Source: Brevibacterium album DSM 18261 (GTDB taxonomy: Bacteria; Actinomycetota; Actinomycetes; Actinomycetales; Brevibacteriaceae). Taken from it: a stretch of DNA of 64,000 nucleotides. Shown here in pieces: positions 40,171-52,074 of this stretch. Position numbers and translations under genes: made by a program. Within the stretch, counting starts at the first letter, position 1; every line of letters begins with the position of its first letter. The stretch covers positions 186,001 through 250,000 of the forward strand of contig NZ_AUFJ01000011.1 in assembly GCF_000426445.1 (NCBI RefSeq). Direction: 5' to 3'. The notes under the pieces were generated by a model. That model saw nothing but the letters and a program-made list of their open reading frames with translations, was not told where the DNA came from and searched no databases.

Positions 40171-41322
40171 ATGACCCAGACCCTCGAGTCCGCGCCCAGC
40201 GGCGTCCAGGTTCCCGCACAGGGCAGGGCGGACCGCACGCGGAGCTTCTCCGTCGACGCCTTCCCCGCCGTCACCGGCCGGGAGGAGGAGTGGCGCTTCA
40301 CTCCCGTCCGCCGGCTCGCGGACCTGTTCGAGAACACCGTCGTCGACGGTGCGCTCACGGTCCGCCAGGAGCTGCCCGAGGCCGTGACGGTCGAGACGAT
40401 CGACCTCGCCTCGGCCCAGGCCCACGGCGTCCTCGCCCCCGAGGACCGTCCGGCCGCCGTCGCCGCGTCCAATGCCGCAGGCGTGCTGCACTACCACCTG
40501 GCCGATGAGGTCGAGCTCGACGAGCCCGTCATCATCCACGCCGACGGCACCGGCACCACGGCCCACGGCCACATCCTCATCACGGTGGGCCGCCACGCCA
40601 AGGCCACCTTCGTCATCGAGCACGAGGGCATCGCCCGCTACTCGGAGCTGCTCTCCGTCGTCGTGGGCGAGGGCGCGGACCTCACGCTGGCCTCGCTCCA
40701 GCTGTGGGAGGACGGCAGCGTCCACCTCGGCCAGCACGATGCGCTCGTGGGACGCGACGCGAAGTACAAGCACATCGCGGTGAGCCTCGGCGGGGACATC
40801 GTCCGCCTCAACTCGAACGTGCGCTACGACGGCCCCGGCGGCGAGGCGGAGCTGCTCGGCCTCTACTTCTCCGATGCCGGCCAGCACCTCGAGCACCGTA
40901 CGTACATCGACCACAACACGCCCAAGGCGACCTCGAACGTCATGTACAAGGGCGCCCTCCAGGGCACCGACGCGCGCAGCGTCTGGGTGGGCGATGTGCT
41001 CATCCGCCCCGAGGCGCTGGGGATCGACACCTACGAGCTCAACCGCAACCTCATCCTCACGGACGGGGCGCGCGCGGACTCGGTGCCGAACCTGGAGATC
41101 GAGACCGGCGACATCGAAGGCGCCGGCCACGCGTCCTCGACGGGCCGCTTCGACGAGGAGCACCTCTTCTACCTCATGAGCCGCGGCATCGACGAGGCGA
41201 GCGCCCGGCGGCTGGTGGTGCGCGGCTTCTTCAACGAGGTCATCCAGAAGATCGGCGTGGCCGAGGTCGAGTCCGTCCTCCACGACCGGATCGAGGACGA
41301 GCTCTCCCGGAGCGTTCTGTGA
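40171..41322 (+). CDS. sufD: Fe-S assembly protein SufD
   Basis: A 383-residue SufD, the SufB paralogue that pairs with it and with SufC. N-terminal WRFTPVRRLADLFE and the beta-helix core (HGHILITVGRHAKATFVIEHEG, LFYLMSRGIDEASARRLVVRGFFNEVI) are characteristic. AAGGAG precedes the ATG by nine bases. The 58-base gap after sufB is the longest in the operon; no hairpin or promoter was noticed in it. Its stop overlaps the Rieske gene start. Confidence 0.95.
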   Translation: MTQTLESAPSGVQVPAQGRADRTRSFSVDAFPAVTGREEEWRFTPVRRLADLFENTVVDGALTVRQELPEAVTVETIDLASAQAHGVLAPEDRPAAVAASNAAGVLHYHLADEVELDEPVIIHADGTGTTAHGHILITVGRHAKATFVIEHEGIARYSELLSVVVGEGADLTLASLQLWEDGSVHLGQHDALVGRDAKYKHIAVSLGGDIVRLNSNVRYDGPGGEAELLGLYFSDAGQHLEHRTYIDHNTPKATSNVMYKGALQGTDARSVWVGDVLIRPEALGIDTYELNRNLILTDGARADSVPNLEIETGDIEGAGHASSTGRFDEEHLFYLMSRGIDEASARRLVVRGFFNEVIQKIGVAEVESVLHDRIEDELSRSVL

Positions 41323-41633
41323 GCCTGACGCCCGTCCTGGACTCGGATGCCCTGGCTCCGGGCCAGGCCGTGCGCCTCGTCGTCGCCGACCGCGAGGTCT
41401 GCGTGGCGCGCACGGCCGACGGAGCCGTCCACGCCATCGACGACCTGTGCACGCACGGCGAGGTCTCGCTGGCCGAGGGCGAGGTGTCCGGCTGCACCAT
41501 CGAGTGCTGGCTGCACGGCTCCGCGTTCGACCTCACCACCGGTGAGCCCACCACACCCCCGGCGTTCGAGCCGGTCGAGGTGTTCGCCTGCGAGGAGCGC
41601 GACGGCCGGATCCTGGTCGACGTGACCCCCTGA
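41319..41633 (+). CDS. Rieske-type ferredoxin in the suf operon
   Basis: A 104-residue soluble Rieske protein. The [2Fe-2S] ligands are Cys and His of CTH (in DLCTHGEVSLAEG) and Cys and His of CWLHGSAFD, in the two-box arrangement with the short spacing of bacterial Rieske ferredoxins. It starts with GTG overlapping the sufD stop by four bases. Such a gene is found between sufD and sufC in many Actinobacteria; it may donate electrons for cluster assembly, but this is not shown. Related proteins are otherwise dioxygenase ferredoxins. Confidence 0.93.
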   Translation: MSLTPVLDSDALAPGQAVRLVVADREVCVARTADGAVHAIDDLCTHGEVSLAEGEVSGCTIECWLHGSAFDLTTGEPTTPPAFEPVEVFACEERDGRILVDVTP

Positions 41634-41663
41634 GACTCAAACCAGATAGGAAAAGCAACAGAC

Positions 41664-42419
41664 ATGAGCACCCTGAAGATCAGCGATCTCCACGTCGACG
41701 TCGTCACCGATGCCGGCAGCAAGGAGATCCTCCGCGGCATCGACCTCGAGCTGAACACGAACGAGACCCACGCGATCATGGGTCCCAACGGCTCCGGCAA
41801 GTCCACCCTGGCCTACGCCCTGGCCGGCCACCCGCGCTACGAGGTCACGAGCGGCTCTGTGACCCTCGACGGCGAGGACGTGCTGGCGATGAGCGTGGAC
41901 GAGCGCGCCAAGGCCGGCCTCTTCCTCGCGATGCAGTACCCCGTCGAGGTCCCCGGCGTCACCGTGACGAACTTCCTGCGCACCGCCAAGACCGCGATCG
42001 ACGGCGAGGCGCCCAAGCTCCGCACCTGGACGAAGGAGCTCTCCGAGTCCATGAAGAGCCTGCGCATGGACCCTGAGTTCTCCTCGCGCAACGTCAACGA
42101 GGGCTTCTCCGGCGGTGAGAAGAAGCGCCACGAGATCCTGCAGCTGCAGATGCTCAAGCCGCGCTTCGCGGTCCTCGACGAGACCGATTCGGGCCTCGAC
42201 GTCGATGCGCTGCGCATCGTCTCCGAGGGCGTGAACAAGGCCAAGGCGGACACCGGCCTCGGCGTCATGCTCATCACCCACTACACTCGGATCCTCAACT
42301 ACATCAAGCCCGACCGCGTGCACGTCCTCGTGCAGGGCCGGGTGGCGGAGTCCGGCGGCCCCGAGCTCGCCGACCGCCTCGAGGCCGAGGGCTACGACCG
42401 CTTCCTCGTCGGGGCCTGA
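41664..42419 (+). CDS. sufC: Fe-S assembly ATPase SufC
   Basis: 251-residue ABC ATPase that drives the SufBD scaffold. Walker A GPNGSGKST, the Q-loop AMQYPVEVPGVTVTNFLR, signature FSGGEKKRHEILQLQML and Walker B VLDETDSGLDVDALR all match SufC, which is recognised by the EKKRHE and DSGLD patterns. Starts 30 bases after the Rieske gene with a GGAAAAG-like ribosome site. Next gene sufS starts three bases after the stop. Confidence 0.97.
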   Translation: MSTLKISDLHVDVVTDAGSKEILRGIDLELNTNETHAIMGPNGSGKSTLAYALAGHPRYEVTSGSVTLDGEDVLAMSVDERAKAGLFLAMQYPVEVPGVTVTNFLRTAKTAIDGEAPKLRTWTKELSESMKSLRMDPEFSSRNVNEGFSGGEKKRHEILQLQMLKPRFAVLDETDSGLDVDALRIVSEGVNKAKADTGLGVMLITHYTRILNYIKPDRVHVLVQGRVAESGGPELADRLEAEGYDRFLVGA

Positions 42420-44178
<1,759 letters not shown>

Positions 44179-44182
<4 letters not shown>

Positions 44183-44514
44183 CCGATGTCGTCGACGCAC
44201 CCCGCAACGCCACCCCCGAGGAGGTGAAGGAGGCCCTGTACGACGTCATGGACCCGGAGCTCGGCGTCAACGTCGTGGACCTCGGGCTCCTCTACGGCAC
44301 GAGCGTGGACGAGGAGGGGATCGCGGTCATCGAGATGACGCTGACCTCGGCGGCCTGTCCGCTCACGGACGTCATCGAGGACCAGATCGCACAGGTCCTC
44401 GACGGGATCGTCCCGGCCTTCCGGCTCAACTGGGTCTGGATGCCGCCGTGGGGTCCGGAGAAGATCACCGAGGACGGCCGGGAGCAGATGAGGGCGCTTG
44501 GGTTCAACATCTGA
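44179..44514 (+). CDS. sufT: SufT, MIP18/DUF59-family Fe-S assembly factor
   Basis: A 111-residue DUF59 protein. MDPELGVNVVDLGLLY and TLTSAACPLTD (the conserved cysteine) are typical of SufT, which helps mature Fe-S proteins under high demand. It ends with WMPPWGPEKITEDGREQMRALGF, the usual SufT terminus. Last gene of the suf operon, which covers sufR-sufB-sufD-Rieske-sufC-sufS-sufU-sufT, with overlaps at most joints. Confidence 0.95.
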
Positions 44515-44562
44515 GCGGGGCCGCCGCATGCGGGGCTCGGCGCTGCCGCATCCGGTCCTCCC

Positions 44563-45224
44563 ATGACGGAGCCGCTCGTCGCCGCCTGCGACGGATCGGC
44601 GCTGGGGAACCCGGGACCCGCCGGCTGGGCCTGGTACGTCGACGAGGCGTGCTGGGCCGCCGGCGGCTGGCCGGAGTCCACGAACAACCGCGGCGAGCTG
44701 CAGGCGGTGGCGGAGCTGCTCGCCTCCGCCCGCGGCCTCGACCGCGATCTGCACATCCTGTGCGATTCCAAGTACGTCATCAACGCGGTGACGAAGTGGA
44801 TGCACAAGTGGCGGCTGAACGGCTGGAAGAAGGCCAACCGCGAGGACGTGCTCAACCGCGACCAGCTGGAGGTCCTCGACGCCCTCGTGCGCGAGTACGA
44901 GGCCGCCGGCCGCCGTCTGCGGTTCGAATGGGTCAAGGGCCATGCGGGCCACCCGCTCAACGAGGCCGCCGACGCCCGTGCGCAGGCCGCGGCACGGGCC
45001 TTCCGCGACGGCGCGCCCGTCGCCTCCGGGCCGGGAATGGAAGGGCTCGCCGCCAAGGCGGGCCCCGCGCCCGAGGAGCGAGCTTCCTCACAGCGGCCAC
45101 CCGTCGTCGTCTCGTGTCCCCTCGAGGCGGAGCTGGCCGATAGGATCGTCGATCGTGCGCGCGCCTCGGGCCGCACTCCGCAGGAGGAGCTTGCGGACAT
45201 CATCAGGAAGGGGATGTCGCTGAG

Positions 45225-45228
<4 letters not shown>
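44563..45228 (+). CDS. Ribonuclease HI with C-terminal ribbon-helix-helix-like segment
   Basis: Residues 1-145 form an RNase HI domain that cleaves RNA in RNA-DNA hybrids. The metal-binding acids are Asp10, Glu45, Asp68 and Asp137, with His127 in KGHAGH; the basic WMHKWRLNGWKKA handle is intact. After a flexible linker, residues 179-221 read PPVVVSCPLEAELADRI then VDRARASGRTPQEELADI and IRKGMSLR: a strand, helix, turn and helix like CopG/Arc ribbon-helix-helix proteins. Actinobacterial RNase HI fusions usually carry a CobC-type phosphatase domain instead. It may bind DNA or hybrids; this is inferred from pattern only. The stop overlaps the next ATG. Confidence 0.9.
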
Positions 45229-46815
<1,587 letters not shown>

Positions 46816-46823
<8 letters not shown>

Positions 46824-47796
46824 GCTGCCGGTCCAGCGCCGCATCCTCGAGCTCCTCGGCCTCGCGGGTGCGGCGCTTCGCCGTCTTCCGGGACCGCGCC
46901 GGGCGGCCGGCGGCATCCCTGCCCGGACGTCGTGAGTCCGGGCCCCTCGCTCCGGCCAGGAGCGCGGCCTTGTCCACGACGACGTACTCCGCCTCCGGGC
47001 CCGCCGCTGTGCCCGCGGCGTCCCCTGTGCCCGCGGCATCGGGGCCCCGCTCGCCGCGGCGCACCGCATCGCGCTCCCGCTTGGCGGCATAGGCGACGCC
47101 GGCGAGGATCATGATGCCGAAGGCGATCCACTGGAACGTGTAGCTCAGGTGCGAGCCCGGATCCGTGTCCGGGGCGGGCAGCGCGTCCACGGGTGCGGCA
47201 GCGGCGGGGTCCTCGGCTTCTAGGTAGCCGTAGGCGTGGTCGTAGGCGCCGGGGCTGCCTGCGAGGATGAGCCCGGGGTCCACCGCGCGCACCGAGCCGA
47301 CCGCCTCGGCCGAGGCCTCCGTGTTCTCACTCGCATCGCCGTCCTGTGCCGGCCGGAGCCAGGCGGTGACGGCGACCTCGCCGTCCGGGGGAGCGGGCAG
47401 ATCGCTCGCCGCGGCCTCGGCCCCGGAGCCGGCGATCCAGCCGCGCGCGATGAGCAGCGTGGCGCCCTGGTCGGTCTCGAAGGGGACGAGCTCCCAGAAA
47501 CCCGCACGGCCGTCCTTGGGACGGTTGCGCACCAGCACCGTCTCCTCCGGGCGGTACGAGCCCTGCGCGCTCACCCGCGTCCAGTCGGCCTCCTCGCCGA
47601 ATTCCGCATCGGGGGACCCGAGCACCGTCTCCAGCGGAACGGGGGCGGCGCTGTAGTGGGCCTCGATCCGCTCGATCTCCGCATCGCGGGATTCGCGCCG
47701 CTGGTTCTGCCAGTTCGCGAGCAGACCGCAGGCGATCGCCGCGACCACCGCCAGGCCGATGTACTGGAGCCAGCGGCGGGTGAAGAGGAATCTCAT
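46816..47796 (-). CDS. SURF1-family cytochrome oxidase assembly protein
   Basis: 326-residue membrane protein that aids heme A insertion into cytochrome c oxidase. One N-terminal helix (YIGLAVVAAIACGLLANWQ) and one near residue 235 (WIAFGIMILAGVAYAAK) enclose the extracytoplasmic SURF1 domain, with GSYRPEETVLVRNRP, GFWELVPF and LLIARGWI landmarks. A basic, Arg-rich cytoplasmic tail of about 75 residues follows. ATG 47796 overlaps the small upstream gene by four bases; its end overlaps the ABC-F gene by 8 bp. Fits ctaA/ctaB in the same window. Confidence 0.93.
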
Positions 47797-48023
47797 CCCA
47801 CTCCTTCGGGGATCGTATCGGCGGGGACGGTGTCGCGGAGGAAGCCGCGCAGCGAGAGGAACTCCGCGAGGCTCTCGGTGTGCGCGGGGCACGCGAGCCA
47901 GACCTTGCGGCGGGCGGGCGTGTGGAGCCGCGGATTGTTCCACAGCAGGGCCGAGGTCGCGGATGCGCGGCAGCCCTTGGCCGAGCAGATGAGCTCGGGC
48001 GCGCTCACGGCGTCCTCATGCAC
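47793..48023 (-). CDS. Small conserved actinobacterial protein
   Basis: About 76 residues from GTG 48023, with GGGAGGGG upstream; GTG 48008 is an alternative. Two cysteine pairs or near-pairs occur: CSAKGCRASA and WLACPAHTES, the latter followed by LAEFLSLRGFL. The CxxxxC and CPAH spacing suggests a small metal-binding knuckle. Database entries for this family are often labelled acetone carboxylase, which this length cannot support. It is always found near SURF1 in relatives; it overlaps SURF1 by 4 bp and the DUF3099 gene by 8 bp. Function unknown. Confidence 0.75.
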   Translation of the reverse strand: MHEDAVSAPELICSAKGCRASATSALLWNNPRLHTPARRKVWLACPAHTESLAEFLSLRGFLRDTVPADTIPEGVG

Positions 48024-48408
48024 CTTCGCCCCTCCCATCGTCCTCGGCGCGTCCGTCCTCCGCGCGCTCTCCTTCGACCACTTCGCCCTCGATCGTCTCC
48101 GGCTCCTCCGCCGCGGGCTCCTGAGCCGCCGCATCGAGCTCGGCGGGCGCGGGCGGCCGGTACTCGGCCATCTCGTAGGTCATGAAGCGCTCGTTGGCGG
48201 CGTTGGCGATGAGGACGGCCACATAGGGCAGCACCACGGCGCCTGCGATCATCACCCAGCGGAGCCAGCCGGTCACGACGAAGGCCAGGAGCAGGCAGAT
48301 GACGCGGATGATCATGGAGATCGTGTACCGCCGCACCCGCTCCCGGTAGTCCTTCTCCGCGGACTCCTGTGCCTGGGTGACAGAAGTCGGCCTTCTTCGT
48401 TCGACCAT
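48016..48408 (-). CDS. DUF3099 membrane protein
   Basis: 130 residues with two hydrophobic segments (ISMIIRVICLLLAFVVTGWLRW and VMIAGAVVLPYVAVLIANA), followed by a Glu/Ala-rich acidic tail. The conserved RRYTISMIIRVICL and RWVMIAGAVVLPY stretches identify DUF3099. ATG 48408 is chosen as the first Met after a minus-strand TAGAAT at 48420-48425. First gene of a DUF3099-small protein-SURF1 operon, divergent from fabG. Function unknown. Confidence 0.85.
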   Translation of the reverse strand: MVERRRPTSVTQAQESAEKDYRERVRRYTISMIIRVICLLLAFVVTGWLRWVMIAGAVVLPYVAVLIANAANERFMTYEMAEYRPPAPAELDAAAQEPAAEEPETIEGEVVEGERAEDGRAEDDGRGEGA

Positions 48409-48419
48409 AACGACCACCG

Positions 48420-48438
48420 ATTCTATCTCCGCTAGGCT
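48420..48438. promoter_or_regulatory. Divergent -10 elements, DUF3099 gene and fabG
   Basis: TAGAAT on the minus strand (48420-48425) and TAGGCT on the plus strand (48433-48438) are only seven bases apart and point outwards. fabG then has a leader of about 50 nt with AGGAGAG, while the DUF3099 mRNA would be almost leaderless. Confidence 0.5.
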
Positions 48439-48497
48439 GATGCGAGCTGAGTGCACCCGGTGTGCACCCCCATGATCCCAGTTCCACAGGAGAGCAC

Positions 48498-49226
48498 ATG
48501 GCACCGACCTCGCAGACCCCCGCCTCGCGCGTCGTCCTCGTCACGGGCGGCAACCGCGGCATCGGCCGGACGATCGCCGAGGAGATGGCCGCGGCCGGCC
48601 ACCGCGTCGCCGTGACCTCGCGCAGCGGCGAGGCCCCCGACGGCGTGCTCGCGGTCGCCGCCGACGTCACCGACCCCGCCTCGCTGGATGCGGCCTTCGC
48701 CGCGGTCGAGGAGCAGCTGGGACCCGTCGAGGTCGTGGTCGCGAACGCGGGCATCACCGCAGACAACCTGCTCATGCGCATGAGCGACGAGGAGTTCTCC
48801 TCCGTGCTGGACACCAACCTCGGCGGGGCCTACCGCACCGTGCGGCGGGCCATCACGAACATGATCCGCGCCAAGTACGGCCGCATCGTCCTGATCTCCT
48901 CCGTCTCCGGCCTCTACGGCGTCGCGGGCCAGGCGAACTACTCCTCCTCGAAGGCCGGCCTCGTGGGCCTGGCCCGCTCGATCACCCGCGAGGTGGGCGC
49001 GCGCGGCATCACGGCCAATGTCGTGGCCCCGGGCTTCATCCGCACGGACATGACCGATGAGCTGCCGGAGAAGCAGCAGAAGGAGTACCTGCAGGCGATC
49101 CCGGCCAAGCGGTTCGCCGAGGCCGAGGAGGTCGCGAAGGTCGTCCGCTGGGTCGCCTCCGACGAGGCCGCCTACATCTCCGGCGCCGTCATCCCCGTCG
49201 ACGGCGGCCTGGGCATGGGCCACTGA
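48498..49226 (+). CDS. fabG: 3-oxoacyl-ACP reductase FabG
   Basis: 242-residue short-chain dehydrogenase that reduces 3-oxoacyl-ACP with NADPH. TGGNRGIG is the cofactor loop, NAGITADNLLMRM the core, and the catalytic Ser-Tyr-Lys lies in SSVSGLYGVAGQANYSSSKAG. The C-terminal VAPGFIRTDMT is typical. ATG 48498 has AGGAGAG upstream. It precedes the InhA-type reductase as in mycobacteria (mabA-inhA). Confidence 0.94.
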   Translation: MAPTSQTPASRVVLVTGGNRGIGRTIAEEMAAAGHRVAVTSRSGEAPDGVLAVAADVTDPASLDAAFAAVEEQLGPVEVVVANAGITADNLLMRMSDEEFSSVLDTNLGGAYRTVRRAITNMIRAKYGRIVLISSVSGLYGVAGQANYSSSKAGLVGLARSITREVGARGITANVVAPGFIRTDMTDELPEKQQKEYLQAIPAKRFAEAEEVAKVVRWVASDEAAYISGAVIPVDGGLGMGH

Positions 49227-49272
49227 GCCCGACCCCCTCATCACCAGAAACTCCAACAGAAAGGCCCCGCAC

Positions 49273-50031
49273 ATGGGAATCCTCGACGGCAAGCGCATCC
49301 TCGTCACCGGCGTGCTGACGGAGGCCTCGATCGCCTTCGCAGCCGCCCGTCTGGCCCAGGAGCAGGGCGCTGAGGTCATCCTCTCGTCCTTCGGCCGCCA
49401 GATGAAGATCACCTCCGTCATCTCCGAGCGGCTGCCGCAGCCGGCGCAGGTCATCGAGCTCGACGCCACGAGCGACGAGGATCTCGCCGCCCTGCCCGAG
49501 CGCCTGGGCGGGAACATCGACGGCATCGTGCACGCGATCGCCTTCGCTCCCAAGGACGCCCTCGGCGGAGTGTTCCTCGACACGCCGTTCGAGTCCGTCT
49601 CGAACGCCGTGCACGTCTCCGCATACTCGCTCAAGGCCATCACGGTGGCTGCGAAGCCGGTGCTCAACCCCGGCGCCGGCGTCGTCGCGCTCACCTTCGA
49701 CGCCACCGTCGCCTGGCCCGTCTACGACTGGATGGGCGTGGCGAAGGCCGCCCTCGAGTCCACGGCCCGCTACCTCGCGAAGTACGTGGGCGCCGACGGC
49801 ATCCGCGTGAACCTCGTCTCCGCGGGCCCGCTCAAGACGACGGCCGCGACCTCGATCCCCGGCTTCGAGGGCCTCGAGAGCATGTGGGGCGACCGCGCGC
49901 CGCTGGGCTGGGACCAGAAGGACACGGAGCCGGCGGGGAAGGCGATCGTCTCCCTGCTCTCCGACTGGTTCCCCGCGACCACCGGCGAGATGGTCCACGT
50001 GGACGGCGGATTCCACATGACCGGCGCCTGA
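49273..50031 (+). CDS. fabI: Enoyl-ACP reductase, InhA-type
   Basis: 252-residue NADH-dependent enoyl-ACP reductase for the last step of fatty-acid elongation. RILVTGVLTEASIAFAAARLAQEQGAEVI is strongly InhA-like. The catalytic Tyr151 and Lys158 have the Y-x6-K spacing (VYDWMGVAK). The loop around GIVHAIAFAP has Ala88 where mycobacterial InhA has Ser94. Starts 47 bases after fabG with a weak AAAGG site. It ends with VDGGFHMTGA. The fatty-acid pair lies apart from other fab genes. Confidence 0.94.
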   Translation: MGILDGKRILVTGVLTEASIAFAAARLAQEQGAEVILSSFGRQMKITSVISERLPQPAQVIELDATSDEDLAALPERLGGNIDGIVHAIAFAPKDALGGVFLDTPFESVSNAVHVSAYSLKAITVAAKPVLNPGAGVVALTFDATVAWPVYDWMGVAKAALESTARYLAKYVGADGIRVNLVSAGPLKTTAATSIPGFEGLESMWGDRAPLGWDQKDTEPAGKAIVSLLSDWFPATTGEMVHVDGGFHMTGA

Positions 50032-50069
50032 GAGAGCGCGGGGCCTGAGGCCCCCGGCCGGCGGGCGGG

Positions 50070-50075
50070 TACCGT
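50070..50075 (+). promoter_or_regulatory. -10 element for leaderless sixA-like gene
   Basis: TACCGT, then six G/C bases and ATG 50082. No ribosome site. Confidence 0.5.
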
Positions 50076-50081
50076 GGGGGC

Positions 50082-50573
50082 ATGCCCCTCCTGGTACTCG
50101 CCCGTCACGCATTCACCCCGCCGGCAGCTCCCGGCGGCTCGGACTTCGAGCGGCCGCTCGACGCGACCGGCCTCGAGCAGGCTCGCCGCATGGGCCGCTT
50201 CCTCGCGGGGTTCTGCGCTGAGACGGAAGCGAGCATCGACACCGTCATCGCCTCGGCCGCACGGCGGACCGTGCAGACAGCCGAGGCGGCTGCGGCCGGT
50301 CTCGGGCTGCCTGCCGATGCCGTGCGCCGGGACCGCGCGCTCTACGCCTCCGAGGCGGGGGACTGGGAGGAGGCGATCGCGAGCGTCCCGGCGGAGGCCT
50401 CGGGCGCTCTCATCGTCGGGCACCAGCCCATACTCGCCGAGGTCGTGGCCATGGCCGCGGGGACGAGCGCGCTGCCCGCCCTGCCGCCCAGCAGCATCGC
50501 GGTCTTCCGCCCGGATTCCTGGGAGCAGCTGATGCCCTTCGGCGCGCCGGAGCTCATCCGCGACTTCCGGTGA
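50082..50573 (+). CDS. SixA-like histidine phosphatase
   Basis: 163-residue member of the histidine phosphatase superfamily. The RHG-type motif is ARHAFTP with catalytic His9 and Arg8; the second arginine is in SAARRTVQTAEAA and the second histidine in IVGHQPILAEV. The short size and lack of an inserted cap fit the SixA group, which dephosphorylates histidine-phosphotransfer proteins or acts on small substrates. Convergent with serB, whose stop is 7 bases beyond. Substrate not predictable. Confidence 0.88.
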   Translation: MPLLVLARHAFTPPAAPGGSDFERPLDATGLEQARRMGRFLAGFCAETEASIDTVIASAARRTVQTAEAAAAGLGLPADAVRRDRALYASEAGDWEEAIASVPAEASGALIVGHQPILAEVVAMAAGTSALPALPPSSIAVFRPDSWEQLMPFGAPELIRDFR

Positions 50574-50579
50574 TCCGTC

Positions 50580-51272
50580 TCAGACGCGGCTGAGCAGCTC
50601 CTGCGCGCCCGTCCACACCCGCATGAGATCGCGCTCGTCGACGATGAGGTCCGCGTGCGGGCGCAGCGCCGGTTTTGCGCAGAAGGCGACGCCGATCGCG
50701 GCGGCCTCGAGCAGGTCGATGTCATTGGCACCGTCGCCCACGCCCACCGTCCTGCGGGGGTCGATGCCGAGGCGCGCGGCGATCTCGCGCAGGCGGGCGG
50801 CCTTGCCCGCGCGGTCGACGATCTCGCCGCGCAGCTCACCGGTGAGCGTGCCGGACTCCTCGTCCGTGCCGAGGCCGTTGGCCCAGATCTCCGTGATGCC
50901 CAGGCCCTCTGTGAAGCGCTCGATGACCGAGGTGAAGCCCCCGCTCACGAGTGCGACGGTCCAGCCCGCGGCATGGGCGGCGGAGACGAGCTCACGTGCG
51001 CCGTGCGTGAGCGTGACCGCGCGGGCGGCGGCCTCGACCTCGCTGAGCGGGACGCCGCGGAGGACGGCGACGCGCTCGCGGAGGCTCGCGGCGAAGTCGA
51101 GCTCCCCGCGCATGGCGCGCTCCGTCACCGTCGCGACCTCCGCCTCGCGCCCCGTCGAACGGGCCAGCAGCTCGATGACCTCCTGGTCGATGAAGGTCGA
51201 GTCGACATCGGACACGAGCAGTCCCGCGGTGCGGGGCCGGCGTGCTGCGGGGTGCGGGGAGGCTGCGCTCAT
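50580..51272 (-). CDS. serB: Phosphoserine phosphatase
   Basis: 230-residue HAD enzyme that makes serine from phosphoserine. Motif I is SDVDSTFID (nucleophile Asp22, acid Asp24), motif II SGGFTSV, and motif III/IV GVGDGANDIDLLEAA. The substrate-selecting cap (EVIELLARSTG..EVATVTERAMRGE..FAASLRERV) is typical of SerB. It lacks the ACT domains of the mycobacterial enzyme. The ATG is six bases after a minus-strand TAGGAT, and also overlaps the upstream gene stop by four bases, so it may be made from both a leaderless and a polycistronic mRNA. Confidence 0.94.
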   Translation of the reverse strand: MSAASPHPAARRPRTAGLLVSDVDSTFIDQEVIELLARSTGREAEVATVTERAMRGELDFAASLRERVAVLRGVPLSEVEAAARAVTLTHGARELVSAAHAAGWTVALVSGGFTSVIERFTEGLGITEIWANGLGTDEESGTLTGELRGEIVDRAGKAARLREIAARLGIDPRRTVGVGDGANDIDLLEAAAIGVAFCAKPALRPHADLIVDERDLMRVWTGAQELLSRV

Positions 51273-52057
51273 GCGTCCATCCTAGTGAGGGCCGTGATGA
51301 CGCGGGCCGCGGCCGCGTGCACCTGCTCCAGTGCGGGGCCGAGGCGGGGGCCGCCGGTCTGGCCCGGCACCGCGAGCGCGGAGAGGCTGTGGTGGACGTG
51401 CATCGCGGTGTGCAGGCTGCGGGCGCGCTCGTGGCCGCCGAGGACGAGGGCGAGAGCCGCGTGCGCGGCGTCGTCGCGGGCGCCGGCGAGCTCGGCCTGC
51501 CAGTCGCGCCAGGGGAGGCCGTCGACCTCTCTGGCGCCCTCGGCCTCGACCGCGGCGAGCGCGTGCATGACGGTCTCGCGCAGGCGGCGGGAGGCCTCGG
51601 CGGGGGTGAGGTGGTCGACCGTCGTGAACGGCGTGGGCGCACAGGGGACCACGGCGGTGTCGGCCTCCGTGCCGATCGCGAGGACGGCCAGCGCCGTGCC
51701 TGCGGCGTCCTCGACGACGCACAGCGCGCGGGTGCGGGCGGCGGGCCGGGCGGTGGCGCGCCGGGCTTCGCGCGTCAGGCGCGGGACTCGGAGCGGGAGG
51801 GCGGGGTGGACGGGTTCGGCGCGCACGCGCGCGGCCCCGCAGCGGCGGGCGCCTGCCTCCCAGAGCAGCAGACCCGTGGGCACCTCCTCACCGTCGCCGG
51901 CCGGCGGGGCGAAGACGGCGTCGGTGACGATGAGCGGCACCGGCAGGCCGGCTGTGAGGAACGCCTCAGCGGCCTCGTCCGGGGCGATGCGACCGCGCAG
52001 GCGGGCGGTGAGCGCCGCGGCGAGGAGGACGGGCTGGAGCGGTGTCGTCTGATGCAT
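51269..52057 (-). CDS. Uncharacterised protein
   Basis: 262 residues, mainly Ala/Arg-rich and soluble; no signal peptide or membrane segment. The middle carries VVEDAAGTALAVLAIGTEADTAV and the end LHTAMHVHHSLSALAVPG. I did not recognise a family; a helical C-terminal half is likely. The ATG at 52057 follows a minus-strand TATACT by seven bases (leaderless). It is translationally coupled to serB, and diverges from an ABC ATPase with an overlapping promoter. Codon use looks native. Function unknown. Confidence 0.7.
   Translation of the reverse strand: MHQTTPLQPVLLAAALTARLRGRIAPDEAAEAFLTAGLPVPLIVTDAVFAPPAGDGEEVPTGLLLWEAGARRCGAARVRAEPVHPALPLRVPRLTREARRATARPAARTRALCVVEDAAGTALAVLAIGTEADTAVVPCAPTPFTTVDHLTPAEASRRLRETVMHALAAVEAEGAREVDGLPWRDWQAELAGARDDAAHAALALVLGGHERARSLHTAMHVHHSLSALAVPGQTGGPRLGPALEQVHAAAARVITALTRMDA
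51279..51284 (-). promoter_or_regulatory. -10 element for leaderless serB
   Basis: TAGGAT on the minus strand, followed by six bases and the serB ATG at 51272. It lies inside the 3' end of the upstream gene. Confidence 0.5.
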
Positions 52058-52064
52058 CGCTGGA

Positions 52065-52074
52065 AGTATAGGGT
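52065..52074. promoter_or_regulatory. Bidirectional promoter with shared TA
   Basis: Minus-strand TATACT (52065-52070) and plus-strand TAGGGT (52069-52074) use the same TA base pairs. Each stands seven bases from its start codon (52057 minus, 52082 plus), so both genes would be leaderless and polymerase could serve only one direction at a time. Confidence 0.65.

Noticed and set aside
47793..48023. Acetone carboxylase label for the small Cys-containing gene
   Set aside because: At about 76 residues with two Cys groups it cannot be such an enzyme; kept as unknown.
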